From contig JAAYYU010000244.1 of NCBI GenBank assembly GCA_012515235.1, positions 1-64,000 of the forward strand: a stretch of DNA of 64,000 bases, read 5' to 3'. This DNA is from Candidatus Anammoximicrobium sp. (GTDB lineage: Bacteria > Planctomycetota > Planctomycetia > Pirellulales > Pirellulaceae). The translations under genes were made by a program, and so were the position numbers. Below, piece by piece: positions 17,388 through 25,614 of the stretch. Position 1 is the stretch's first letter. Each line of letters begins with the position of its first letter. The notes under the pieces are model-generated. The model ran no database searches. It worked only from the letters and a program-made list of their open reading frames with translations, and was not told the DNA's origin.

Positions 17388-18029
17388 TTACTCGGGAATC
17401 GGCATGTCCACGGCGGCGGGCACGGCGGTGTCCGCTGGCGGCGGGGCCGCCAACGTCGTTTCGCGGCTGTCAGCCGGGGGCGTCACGCTCGGCGGCGGCT
17501 CGGCCGGGCCGAGCATCTGCTTGATCTCCTCCCGCACGTAGGCGGCGAAGCGGGGCTGGTCGCCGACCAGGGCGCCCGCACGGTCGAGTCGTTTCCACCG
17601 CGTCATCTCGTCACCCTGCATCTTCGCGAGGACGACGGCGAAGGACACGACGTCGAACTGTTTTCCCAGGCTGGCTCCGGAAGGTTCTTCGTAGTTCACG
17701 GGCTTCCAGGTCACCGCCTCGGATGCCAGCTCGGCAGCGAAATCGGAACGTACGACCTCCTGCGCCTGCGATTCGACGGCGCGGCAGGTGGGGCAGCGCG
17801 TGTTGCCGTGGAAATAGTAAACGACCAAACGGGATTCACCCGTCCGCTCCGCACGTGCCGCCGCGAGTCCGCCCTGCTTGCGCAAGGTCTCGAGCTCGTC
17901 CGCGATTTTGATCAACTGCGGCTCCAATCGCGCAGCCGCCTGCAGATCAAGTGCCCGCGCGATTAGCAAGACGACCGTCGCCGCAAAAAATGAAATCAAG
18001 CAGACTGTCAACGCGTTCTTCAGTTCCAT
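17388..18029 (-). CDS. Second ArsF-like thioredoxin-fold protein, longer form
   Basis: A 213-residue protein with an N-terminal membrane anchor (VCLISFFAATVVLLIARAL) and a short coiled segment. The core LVVYYFHGNTRCPTCRAVES (Cys79, Cys82) is plainly related to the neighbour at 16902 (YFHRTERCPTC). It carries about 40 extra C-terminal residues rich in Pro/Ala (PAEPPPSVTPPADSRETT). Tandem divergent copies suggest two subunits with different partners rather than redundancy. It belongs to the same operon as arsG by order and strand. ArsE-like function is possible but cannot be shown from sequence. Confidence 0.65.
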   Translation of the reverse strand: MELKNALTVCLISFFAATVVLLIARALDLQAAARLEPQLIKIADELETLRKQGGLAAARAERTGESRLVVYYFHGNTRCPTCRAVESQAQEVVRSDFAAELASEAVTWKPVNYEEPSGASLGKQFDVVSFAVVLAKMQGDEMTRWKRLDRAGALVGDQPRFAAYVREEIKQMLGPAEPPPSVTPPADSRETTLAAPPPADTAVPAAVDMPIPE

Positions 18030-18168
18030 GTTACGGCTCCATGTGTTCCGTCCCCGAGTGCGTCTTCAAGGCAAAGATCGTGGGTTGTGAGCGGGACAGC
18101 GCTCGCCGTGCCGCTCACACATCGCAAGCCCAACTCTCGGGCGGGAAAGTCGCAGAGGCGCAAAGTCG

Positions 18169-18402
18169 TCACGTCAACAGCTTCTGGATCTCCTCCGAAC
18201 TGGCCACCCTGCCGACCAACTTCACCTCGCCATCAACGGCCAGAGCGGGCGTCATCATGACGCCAAAGCCAGTGATGACGTTGATGTCGCTGATCTTCTC
18301 CACCATCGCCTCGACGCCGGCGTCCTTGACAGCCTGTTCAGCATTCCTCTTGAGCGTCTCGCATTTCGCACATCCGGGGCCGAGTACCTGAATCAGTTTC
18401 AT
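18169..18402 (-). CDS. Small thioredoxin/glutaredoxin-like protein (TM0996/MTH895 type)
   Basis: A 77-residue cytoplasmic mini-thioredoxin. LGPGCAKCETLKRNAEQAV gives Cys11 and Cys14, and MMTPALAVDGEV provides the cis-proline loop; the length is normal for the TM0996 family. GGAGGTTT lies 5 bases before ATG 18402, the best ribosome site in the cluster. These proteins commonly sit beside PF03773 permeases in arsenic and metal loci. It probably reduces or relays thiols for the flanking permease and ArsF proteins. Confidence 0.85.
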   Translation of the reverse strand: MKLIQVLGPGCAKCETLKRNAEQAVKDAGVEAMVEKISDINVITGFGVMMTPALAVDGEVKLVGRVASSEEIQKLLT

Positions 18403-18505
18403 GACAAACCTCCTTACGCGTTTTACAGCCAAGCGTCCGTCAGCCTTTCCAGCCTGGCTGTGTCAGCCTGGAAAGGCCGCCGGACAAACTCGCGGCCCGT
18501 TGCCG

Positions 18506-19831
18506 CTACACAAAGAACCAGCCAAAAATCATCCCCACGATCGAGCTCATCACGATCGTCAGCAGAACGAACATCGCCGTCTTCTTGAAGCCGACCACGC
18601 TGTAAATGACGGCGATACTGGGCAACGACAGCGCCGGCCCGGCCAACAGCAGCGTCAGCGCCGGCCCGCGGCCCATGCCCAGGCCGAGCAACGCTTCCAA
18701 GATAGGAATCTCGGTCAATGTGGCAAAGTACCACATCGCCCCGATCACGGAGGCCACCAGGTTGGCCCGGAAACTGTCGCCGCCGACCCACTTGGCAACC
18801 ATCTCCTCCGGGATCAAGGCCCCGACGAATCCCGTCACCAAGACGCCGCCGAACAGGAGCGGAATGATGGACTTGGAAAAACTCCAGGTCTGGCCCATCC
18901 ACTCAGCCAGTTCGTCCCGCTCGAACCACGACCCGACCATTGCCAGGGTGGCGAGGAAGCAGGCTCCGGCAAACCACCAGCGATGATCGTACACCCAGAC
19001 GGCCCACTGGTAATTCGGCGGAGCGAACCGCTCCGTGCGCTCGATGTCCGACTTCTGAAGATCCAACTTCTGGCCTTTTCGCCAGTTGCCCACCGGCTCC
19101 TCGATCTGTACGCGGAACATCTCCGTGGTTTCCAGCATCACGGCCACTTCCAGGCGGGTCCCATCCTTTTTATGGAGGATCGTATGGCTGGGATTCGCCC
19201 AGTCGCTGAAGACGAGGAAGGCGATCATGGCCACGAAGAACAGGCTTGTCTGCCACAGCGAACGTTTCGCGGGCGGAGGCTCCGGCAGGGCCATCGCGGC
19301 CGCCGTTCTGTCGTCTTCGTCCTTGCGAAAGATGGCGGCCATGATCAGACCGATAATCACGGCGAATACGATCGAGCCAATCAAACGGGCGATGCCCAAG
19401 TCATACCCCAGCACGCGGGCCGTCAGGAAGATTGCCATCACGTTGATCGCCGGGCCAGAGTACAGGAAAGCGGATGCCGGGCCTAAACCAGCCCCGACGC
19501 GGTAGATGCCGGCAAACATCGGCAGTACGCTGCACGAGCACACGGCTAGCACCGTTCCCGAAACCGACGCGACCGAATACGCCTCGACACGCTTCGCTTT
19601 CGGTCCCAAGTGCCGCAGCACGGCTTCCTTGGAGAAGAAGCACGCGATCCCGCCGGCGATGAACATGGCCGGGACGACGCAGGCCAGCGTGTGGTTCCGC
19701 GCGTACCACTGCAGCATGTAGAACGCCTCCATCACGGCGTCCTTGATTTTGGGATCGGTGAAGTTCAGAAAGTAGGCCAGCAGAAAGACCGCCGCCAAGC
19801 CCGCAAAAATGCCCAGTTCTCGCTTGTTCAT
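18506..19831 (-). CDS. PF03773 permease (ArsP/YraQ-like)
   Basis: A 441-residue membrane protein with about ten helices in two halves. Half 1 contains VPAMFIAGGIACFFSK and the cysteine motif VCSCSVLPMFAGIY (Cys98, Cys100). Half 2 contains LFGGVLVTGFVGALIPEE and LLLAGPALSLPS. A soluble insert of about 110 residues (FVAMIAFLVFSDW to FAPPNYQW) separates the halves. ArsP members export trivalent organoarsenicals, and relatives export Cu/Zn. Regulation by the adjacent arsR (87 bp upstream) and the arsG/arsF genes downstream favour an arsenical. The substrate is inferred, not seen. Confidence 0.75.
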   Translation of the reverse strand: MNKRELGIFAGLAAVFLLAYFLNFTDPKIKDAVMEAFYMLQWYARNHTLACVVPAMFIAGGIACFFSKEAVLRHLGPKAKRVEAYSVASVSGTVLAVCSCSVLPMFAGIYRVGAGLGPASAFLYSGPAINVMAIFLTARVLGYDLGIARLIGSIVFAVIIGLIMAAIFRKDEDDRTAAAMALPEPPPAKRSLWQTSLFFVAMIAFLVFSDWANPSHTILHKKDGTRLEVAVMLETTEMFRVQIEEPVGNWRKGQKLDLQKSDIERTERFAPPNYQWAVWVYDHRWWFAGACFLATLAMVGSWFERDELAEWMGQTWSFSKSIIPLLFGGVLVTGFVGALIPEEMVAKWVGGDSFRANLVASVIGAMWYFATLTEIPILEALLGLGMGRGPALTLLLAGPALSLPSIAVIYSVVGFKKTAMFVLLTIVMSSIVGMIFGWFFV

Positions 19832-19918
19832 AGACGGTTTCCCTTCCCATCAGCCGTCGCTGTGTGCTGGGTTATTTGGCGAAATCAACAATGTTTAACC
19901 CAAAAAAACGCCTCAAAT

Positions 19919-20242
19919 TCAGGCAATCAACTCCTGGTGCCTCTTTGCGTTGCAAGTCATCACCGACTCGATGCAGTCGAAAAAACCGAGGATGCACTGC
20001 ACGCGCAACCGGTAGAACACCATCTGCCCGCGTTTCTCGTCCTCGATCAACCCGGCCCCTTTGAGCAACGCCAAATGCCGAGACACCGTGGACATGTCCG
20101 AACCGATCATCTCGGTCAACTCGCACACGCATCGTTCACCGTGCTTGGACAGTTCATCGACGATCAGCAACCGCGCGGGGTGCGCCAGCGCCTTCAGGAT
20201 GCGCGCCCGAGCGTCGTACTTGGCCATGGTCTTGGCATTCAT
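19919..20242 (-). CDS. arsR: ArsR-family metalloregulator
   Basis: A 107-residue winged-helix repressor. The alpha-3 metal motif RCVCEL (Cys38, Cys40) is the classical As(III) pair of ArsR, and further cysteines at 83, 90 and 97 may complete the three-coordinate site. The recognition helix SDMSTVSRHLALLKGAG and the wing EDEKRGQMVFYRL are intact. It is first in the minus-strand cluster and probably represses it, releasing on arsenite or an organoarsenical. The start is ATG 20242; AGGAGG lies 13 bases upstream, a little far, and ATG 20227 is an alternative. Confidence 0.88.
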   Translation of the reverse strand: MNAKTMAKYDARARILKALAHPARLLIVDELSKHGERCVCELTEMIGSDMSTVSRHLALLKGAGLIEDEKRGQMVFYRLRVQCILGFFDCIESVMTCNAKRHQELIA

Positions 20243-20266
20243 GGTTCGATTATCGCCTCCTGTTAC

Positions 20267-20301
20267 TTGGCAATTTAACCAAATATACACCGAACGGTCA
20301 A
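20267..20301 (-). promoter_or_regulatory. arsR promoter with overlapping operator-like dyad
   Basis: On the minus strand TTGACC (20296-20301) and TTAAAT (20273-20278) are spaced by 17 bp, a good sigma-70-like pair. A dyad TTGG-N8-CCAA (20267-20282) covers the -10 box, where an ArsR dimer would block polymerase. The transcript would start near 20265 and run into arsR. This is read from sequence only. Confidence 0.6.
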
Positions 20302-20435
20302 GATCGGTTCCAGTTTTTTCGCTATGTTCGAAGGGCGACCGCCGATGGCCAGCCGCCGCAACAAACGAAAACGGCTTGGGCTGGATGGAGCGGGCGGCCG
20401 CGCTGCAGGTCGCTGGATGGAAAGCTGTTCGCGCG

Positions 20436-20981
20436 ATGGAATTGACCCCGACCGACGAATCGCTGATGCACGCAACCGCCGAGGGCGATCTGGCGGCTTT
20501 CGAGCAGCTCGTGCTGCGGCACCAGCAGTCCGTTTGGCAAACGGCCTATCGGGTGCTCGGCTGTCGGCAGACCGCGGAAGATGTCGCTCAAGAGGTGTTC
20601 TTGAGCATCTTTCAGGCGGCGGACCGGTATCAGCCGACGGCCGCTTTTCGCACTTATCTGCGCCGGGTCGTGGTGCGGCGGTGCTTGGATTGCCTGCGAA
20701 AGCGGCGGCCGGCGCCCACCGACGACGTCTGGCAAATCGTCGATCCGACAACGTCTCCGGAACAGGACGCCGCGGGCCGCGAACGGGCGCGCGCCGTGGC
20801 ACAGGCCTTGAATCGTCTGCCCGCGAACCAGCGGCTGGCGATCGTACTGCGTTACTACGAAGGACTCCGCGGGCAAGAAATTGCGGCCGCGATGGACACC
20901 AGCGTCAAGGCGGTCGAGCGTCTGCTGGCCCGCGGGCGAGCGGCGTTAGAGCGGCAACTGGCGGATTTTTTGTTGGATTAG
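20436..20981 (+). CDS. ECF-family RNA polymerase sigma factor
   Basis: A 181-residue ECF sigma factor. Region 2 spans about residues 20-90 (LVLRHQQSVWQTAYRVLG, AEDVAQEVFLSIF), and region 4 spans about 125-175 (LNRLPANQRLAIVLRYYEGL, SVKAVERLLARGRAALERQL). The frame is open further upstream across the arsR control region, but homology starts at MELTPTDESLMHATAEGD, so I place the start at 20436. It heads an operon with a zinc-finger anti-sigma factor and a metal-resistance-type sensor. It probably drives this operon and perhaps other envelope genes. Confidence 0.9.
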   Translation: MELTPTDESLMHATAEGDLAAFEQLVLRHQQSVWQTAYRVLGCRQTAEDVAQEVFLSIFQAADRYQPTAAFRTYLRRVVVRRCLDCLRKRRPAPTDDVWQIVDPTTSPEQDAAGRERARAVAQALNRLPANQRLAIVLRYYEGLRGQEIAAAMDTSVKAVERLLARGRAALERQLADFLLD

Positions 20982-21145
20982 GGATTTTCTGAGGGGGTTC
21001 TGGCCGGGACGCTCGTTTGTTCTCACAGCCGGTGAAACGGAGGGGCTGGTTCCGAGCTGCGTTGCAGAGCCCCTGCGAAAGAACGGCCATCGCGAGGTGC
21101 CTGGCCTCTTGTTTCGACCGGCTGCAAGCCGCGAGGGTGAACTTT

Positions 21146-21640
21146 ATGCTGTGCCGGATCGTCCAGCAAAAGCTCGATCTGTACGCAAATCAAGGACTTC
21201 CACGGCCCGAGCAGGATCAAGTGGAATCTCACCTGCGGTCGTGCCCCGTCTGTCAGCAGGCCCTGGCTCGGCAGGTTCGACTCCGGACGCTGCTGCAGGT
21301 CGTCGCCGTTCCGCCGGTTCCGGAGGATTTCGGCGAACGAGTGTTGGCGGCAGCGGTTCAACGGGAAACGGTCGTCACCGAGTTGCCGGCGTCACGGCGG
21401 GCGGATGGCGTCGGAGTCGGGCGCATCCGGTCGGCGTGGGGGATGGCCGCTGCGTTGGCTGCCGGACTGCTGATCGGCGTGCTGCTGGGACATGGGACTT
21501 GGCGGCCGGATGCATCGGGCTCCGGCGATCAAGCCCAGGCCAATTCGGGCGCCGTTTCCCGTTGGGACCCTTGGATCGACCCCGGCGATGACGAGCTGGC
21601 CCAAACGTATCTGCGATTGACTTCGCCCCGCGACGGTTGA
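21146..21640 (+). CDS. Zinc-finger anti-sigma factor
   Basis: A 164-residue membrane protein. The N-terminal HxxxCxxC zinc-binding anti-sigma motif HLRSCPVCQQ (His29, Cys33, Cys36) is followed by one membrane helix (MAAALAAGLLIGVLLGHG, about 105-122) and a short periplasmic tail. ATG 21146 is preceded by GAGGGTGAAC. The layout, sigma first and zinc-finger membrane protein second, is standard for ECF control. The periplasmic tail is short, so signal input probably comes from the next gene product. Confidence 0.85.
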   Translation: MLCRIVQQKLDLYANQGLPRPEQDQVESHLRSCPVCQQALARQVRLRTLLQVVAVPPVPEDFGERVLAAAVQRETVVTELPASRRADGVGVGRIRSAWGMAAALAAGLLIGVLLGHGTWRPDASGSGDQAQANSGAVSRWDPWIDPGDDELAQTYLRLTSPRDG

Positions 21641-21651
21641 GGAGTCTCGGT

Positions 21652-22206
21652 ATGTGGCAACGCACAAGACCCTATCTGATTGTCCTCTCGGCGGCGTTGA
21701 ATTTGTCGTTTGTCGGCATGTGGATCGCCCATGCGGCTCCGGCGCGTTCGGCGGGCGGGCCGGACAGCCCCGCGGCGCTGCGGGAGGGCGTCTGGTGCCC
21801 GCTGCATTCCGAGTTGGGCGTGACCCAGGAGCAATGGCAGCAAATTGAACCGCGGTTAAGGGAGTTCCAGGCATCCGCAGGGGTGCTGGGCGAGCAGATT
21901 GACCGTCTGCGGATGGAGGTCATCGACTTGCTGGCCGGCCCCGAGCCGGATCTGGAGGCAGTCCGGGCCAAGCAGGAGGAAATCCTGGCGACCAAGCGCG
22001 TGATGCAGGGCAAGGTGGCCGTTCACCTGCTGGCCGAGAAACAGATTCTGACGCCGGAACAGCAGCAACGTTTATTTCAGACGCTCCGCGACCGCGCGGC
22101 CTGGGCGGGCGCCGGACCGTCGATGTCCGGTCGGAGAGCGGGGCGGGGGATGGGCCAAGTGCTGCGTGGAGACGCCGGTCCACAGCCATCGGGAGACGCG
22201 CGATGA
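21652..22206 (+). CDS. Periplasmic heavy-metal-resistance protein (CpxP/CnrX-like)
   Basis: A 184-residue protein with an N-terminal anchor (LIVLSAALNLSFVGMWIAHA). The helical body (LGVTQEQWQQIEPRLREFQA, then DRLRMEVIDLLAGPEPD and LTPEQQQRLFQTL) is typical of the Metal_resist/Spy family that includes CnrX. The start follows GAGGAG by 8 bases. It overlaps the next gene by 4 bp (ATGA at 22203-22206), so translation is coupled. CnrX senses Co/Ni for its sigma/anti-sigma pair; here the ligand is unknown. Confidence 0.8.
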   Translation: MWQRTRPYLIVLSAALNLSFVGMWIAHAAPARSAGGPDSPAALREGVWCPLHSELGVTQEQWQQIEPRLREFQASAGVLGEQIDRLRMEVIDLLAGPEPDLEAVRAKQEEILATKRVMQGKVAVHLLAEKQILTPEQQQRLFQTLRDRAAWAGAGPSMSGRRAGRGMGQVLRGDAGPQPSGDAR

Positions 22207-23579
22207 CAAGTGCTCGCACCGGTCCTGATCGCGCCGGCTGCACCCCGTCCGCAGCGGACAAGAAGCCGTCGGGCAAAGCCGGGGCTGCGCAGGCGCGCCC
22301 GCTCAACGCACGCCCGCTCACGGCCTCCCCGCTCGCTGCCGAACGCCGCCGGCGGAAACGGCGCGTGCGGGGGCTTGCGTTGGCGGCCCTCGCCGGGCTG
22401 ATCGGGGCGGCGGTCTGGTGGTTCTGGCCGTGGGAATCGGCGGGCAAGACCGACGTCGCGCCGGCCTCGGCGCGGGTCGAACGTCGTGATTTCGCGTCCT
22501 CGGTGCTGGCCACCGGATCGGTTCAGCCCCAGGTGGGCGCCGAAGTCCGCGTAGGCGCCCGCATTTCCGGCAAGGTGGAACGTCTGCACGCGAACATCGG
22601 CGACGCGGTCGCCAAGGGCCAGGTGGTCGCAGAACTGGAACAGGCGGATTTGGAAGCCTTGGTGGCCCAGCGTCAAGCCGAACAGGAACTGGCCGAGGCC
22701 AAACAGGCGTCGGTCGAGTCCCTGTTGCCCAAGGAGATCGAAAAGGCCCGGCTGGACCTGGACGAGAGCCAAGCGACCTACACGTTGGCGCAAAAGCAAT
22801 TCGACCGCGAAACCCAACTGCGCCAGCGGGACGCCAACGCGGTGGGGGATCTGGACCAGGCCGAGCAACGCTACGCGGCAGCGAAGGCTGGCTTGGCGGT
22901 CGCCCGCAAGTCGCTGGAATTGGCCGAGACGCGTTATGCCGAAGAATCGCGCCAGGCCAAGGCCGAGTTGAACCGGGCGCAATCGGCCCTGCGGAACGCG
23001 CAGGTCCAACTGTCCTACGCCACGATCACGGCGCCCATCAACGGCGTTATCGCCTCGGTTTCGACCGAAGAAGGCGAGACGGTCGCCGCCGGAATGCAGG
23101 CCCCGACGTTTGTCACGGTTATCGACCTGGACCGTTTGCAAGTCGACGCCTATGTGGACGAGGTTGATATCGGCAAAGTCCGGCTCGGCCAGCGTGCGCT
23201 CTTCACCGTCGATGCCTTTCCCGCCCAGGAATTCGAGGGCCGGGTGACGGCCATTTACCCGAAGGCGGTGATCCAGGAGAACGTGGTCAACTATGACGTG
23301 GTCATCGACATCCAGACTCCCTATCGCGGCCTGCTGAGGCCGGAGATGACGACCAACGTGACCATTCTGCTGGAAAGCCGGGAAGACGTCCTGGCTGTCC
23401 CGGCCAAGGCGGTGCGCCGGGAACGCGGCAAGAGCGTCGTGTATGTGTCGGCCGGCGGGCGATTCGAACCGCGGGAAATCAAGGTCGGCTGGCGTGACGG
23501 CCCGTGGATCGAAGTCGTGTCGGGACTCCAGGAGGGACAAACGGTAACCCTGGAAGATCCCCGCCAGGAACAGGAATGA
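22203..23579 (+). CDS. MacA-like periplasmic adaptor (HlyD/RND MFP family)
   Basis: A 458-residue adaptor. A basic cytoplasmic tail is followed by a membrane helix (LALAALAGLIGAAVWWFWPW, about 56-75). Next come a split lipoyl/barrel-sandwich domain (GSVQPQVGAEVRVGARISGK and ATITAPINGVIASVSTEEGE) flanking a long coiled-coil hairpin of about 170 residues, then beta-barrel and membrane-proximal domains. It bridges the inner-membrane ABC complex at 23669-26828 to an outer-membrane channel, but no TolC-like gene is in this window. Confidence 0.9.
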   Translation: MTSARTGPDRAGCTPSAADKKPSGKAGAAQARPLNARPLTASPLAAERRRRKRRVRGLALAALAGLIGAAVWWFWPWESAGKTDVAPASARVERRDFASSVLATGSVQPQVGAEVRVGARISGKVERLHANIGDAVAKGQVVAELEQADLEALVAQRQAEQELAEAKQASVESLLPKEIEKARLDLDESQATYTLAQKQFDRETQLRQRDANAVGDLDQAEQRYAAAKAGLAVARKSLELAETRYAEESRQAKAELNRAQSALRNAQVQLSYATITAPINGVIASVSTEEGETVAAGMQAPTFVTVIDLDRLQVDAYVDEVDIGKVRLGQRALFTVDAFPAQEFEGRVTAIYPKAVIQENVVNYDVVIDIQTPYRGLLRPEMTTNVTILLESREDVLAVPAKAVRRERGKSVVYVSAGGRFEPREIKVGWRDGPWIEVVSGLQEGQTVTLEDPRQEQE

Positions 23580-23668
23580 AACCGGAACGTAACCGGAACG
23601 CCTCGAGATCCTCGGTTCGGGTCCGGGGGCGACGGCCAGGAAGGAACGAAGTGCATTCGGGAGACGCC

Positions 23669-24403
23669 ATGATCGAACTGGAAAACATCGAAAAAACGTA
23701 CGGCAACGGAGGCCTGGCCACGCCGGTGCTGAAGGGCATCACGTTCCGCGTCGAGCCCGGCGAGTACGTGGCCATTATGGGTGCGTCGGGCACCGGCAAG
23801 TCGACGCTGATGAACGTGCTGGGCTGCCTGGACAAGCCCACCGCGGGAGAGTACCTGCTGGACGGCGTGAACGTCGTCACGCTGGACGACGACGACCTGG
23901 CGCACCTGCGGAACGAGAAAATCGGCTTCGTCTTCCAGCAGTTTCACCTGCTGCAGCGCACGACGGCGCTAAAGAACGTCATCCTCCCGTTGATCTACGC
24001 CGACGACTTTCCGGACGACGCGGAAGAGCGGGCCGAGGCGGCGCTGGTGGCCGTGGGGTTGGAAGACCGCTTGCGGTACCGCCCCGGCGAACTGTCCGGG
24101 GGCCAGCAGCAGCGGGTGGCGATCGCGCGGGCCTTGATCACCGACCCGGAGATCATCCTGGCAGACGAGCCCACGGGGAACCTGGACAGCCGCAGCGGCC
24201 TGGAAGTGCTGGCGGTTTTCAAGCGGTTGCACCGCCAGGGGCGGACGATCGTACTGGTGACCCATGACCAGGACGTCGCCGAGCACACGGATCGGGTCAT
24301 CGTGCTCAAGGACGGCACGATCGCGGAGGACCACCGGGTGGCTCGGCCGCGCGACGCGGAACAGGAACAGGACCACGCTGCTGAAGAGGAGTCTGCCGCA
24401 TGA
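23669..24403 (+). CDS. ABC transporter ATP-binding protein (MacB/LolD type)
   Basis: A 244-residue ATPase. Walker A GASGTGKST is at 38-46, the Q-loop is in GFVFQQFHLLQRTTALKN, the signature is LSGGQQQR, Walker B is IILADEPTGNLDSR and the switch His is in VLVTHDQD. The frame is open upstream, but MIELENIEKTYGNGG is the family start and GGGAGACG precedes it. The last bases overlap the first permease (ATGA at 24400). It powers the MacAB-like exporter. Confidence 0.93.
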   Translation: MIELENIEKTYGNGGLATPVLKGITFRVEPGEYVAIMGASGTGKSTLMNVLGCLDKPTAGEYLLDGVNVVTLDDDDLAHLRNEKIGFVFQQFHLLQRTTALKNVILPLIYADDFPDDAEERAEAALVAVGLEDRLRYRPGELSGGQQQRVAIARALITDPEIILADEPTGNLDSRSGLEVLAVFKRLHRQGRTIVLVTHDQDVAEHTDRVIVLKDGTIAEDHRVARPRDAEQEQDHAAEEESAA

Positions 24404-25614
24404 GGATTTCGCGCATCGCCGGGGAAGGTATCCATTCGTTGGGGCTGCACAAGCTCCGCACGTTTTTCATGATGGCCGGCACAATTGTGGGCGTGGCGGC
24501 ACTGGTCGTCATCATGGCCATCGGCAAGGGAACCGAGCGCAAAGTCATGAAGCGGGTCCAGAACTTCGGCCCGCGCGCCATGATGTTGATCGCCGGCGGC
24601 GGCAAGGATCTGCCCCCGCCCGACATGACCGTGACCACGTTGACGCTGGAGGACGTGGAGGCGATCCGGCAGCAGGTCGACGGCCTGGAAATCGTGGCCC
24701 CGCAGGCCTGGCGGTTCGACATGGACCTGAAGCACGAAAACGCGCAGACTCGCGCCGTGATTTGGGGCGTCGAGCCGCAGTGGCACGACGCCTGGAACTG
24801 GCCGGTGATCGAGGGCGACGGAATCACGCCCGACGATGTCGCCACGATGGCGCGCGTGTGCGTGATCGGCACGGCAGTCAAGCGGGAGTTGTTCCCAAAC
24901 CAGGACCCGCTGGGCAAGGACCTGTACGTCAACAAGGTGCGGCTGACCGTCAAAGGGGTGCTGGAGCACAAGGGCGTCGGCGGGATGGGCGGGGCAGGCG
25001 AGTTCGACAACCGGATCATCCTTCCGATCACCACCGCCATGCGGCGGGTGATGAACGTGGATTACGTCGGCGCGATCCGGATCGTGACGCAGGACGCCGC
25101 ACGGATGCCCCGGCAAGCGGAGCAGATCCGCGACCTGATCCACCAGCGTCACCACATCACACCGCCCCAGGAAGACGACTTTCGCATCATCACGCCTACG
25201 GTGATTGCAGAAATCGCCCGCGGCACGTCCGCGTCGCTGTCGATTCTGTTGATCGCCCTGGCGGTCTTGAGCCTGCTGGTGGGCGGCGTCGTGCTGATGA
25301 ACATTCTGCTCATCTCGGTCGCGGAGCGAACCAAGGAAATCGGCTTGCGGCGGGCGCTGGGGGCCACGCGACGGGACGTCTTTGTCCAGTTCCTGGCCGA
25401 GTCGTTGGCCGTGACCCTGCTGGGGATGGTGCTGGGCAGCTTGCTGGGATTGGGCGTCAGCGCCTTGTTGCCGCGGCTGACGCCGATCGTGGCCGTTCCG
25501 TCGTGGGAGCCGGTGGCCCTGGGACTCGGTTTTGCCCTGCTGGTCGGCCTCTTCTTCGGTGTGCAACCGGCGCGCCGCGCGGCGCGGCTGCATCCGGTCG
25601 AAGCGTTGCGATGA
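24400..25614 (+). CDS. MacB-type ABC permease (first)
   Basis: A 404-residue permease with one N-terminal helix (KLRTFFMMAGTIVGVAALVV), a periplasmic MacB core domain of about 220 residues and three C-terminal helices of FtsX type (AVLSLLVGGVVLMNILLISV, then the RRALGATRRDVFVQFLAES coupling segment). Its stop overlaps the next start by 4 bp (25611-25614). Two separate permeases instead of one fused MacB suggest a heterodimer. Confidence 0.9.
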   Translation: MRISRIAGEGIHSLGLHKLRTFFMMAGTIVGVAALVVIMAIGKGTERKVMKRVQNFGPRAMMLIAGGGKDLPPPDMTVTTLTLEDVEAIRQQVDGLEIVAPQAWRFDMDLKHENAQTRAVIWGVEPQWHDAWNWPVIEGDGITPDDVATMARVCVIGTAVKRELFPNQDPLGKDLYVNKVRLTVKGVLEHKGVGGMGGAGEFDNRIILPITTAMRRVMNVDYVGAIRIVTQDAARMPRQAEQIRDLIHQRHHITPPQEDDFRIITPTVIAEIARGTSASLSILLIALAVLSLLVGGVVLMNILLISVAERTKEIGLRRALGATRRDVFVQFLAESLAVTLLGMVLGSLLGLGVSALLPRLTPIVAVPSWEPVALGLGFALLVGLFFGVQPARRAARLHPVEALR

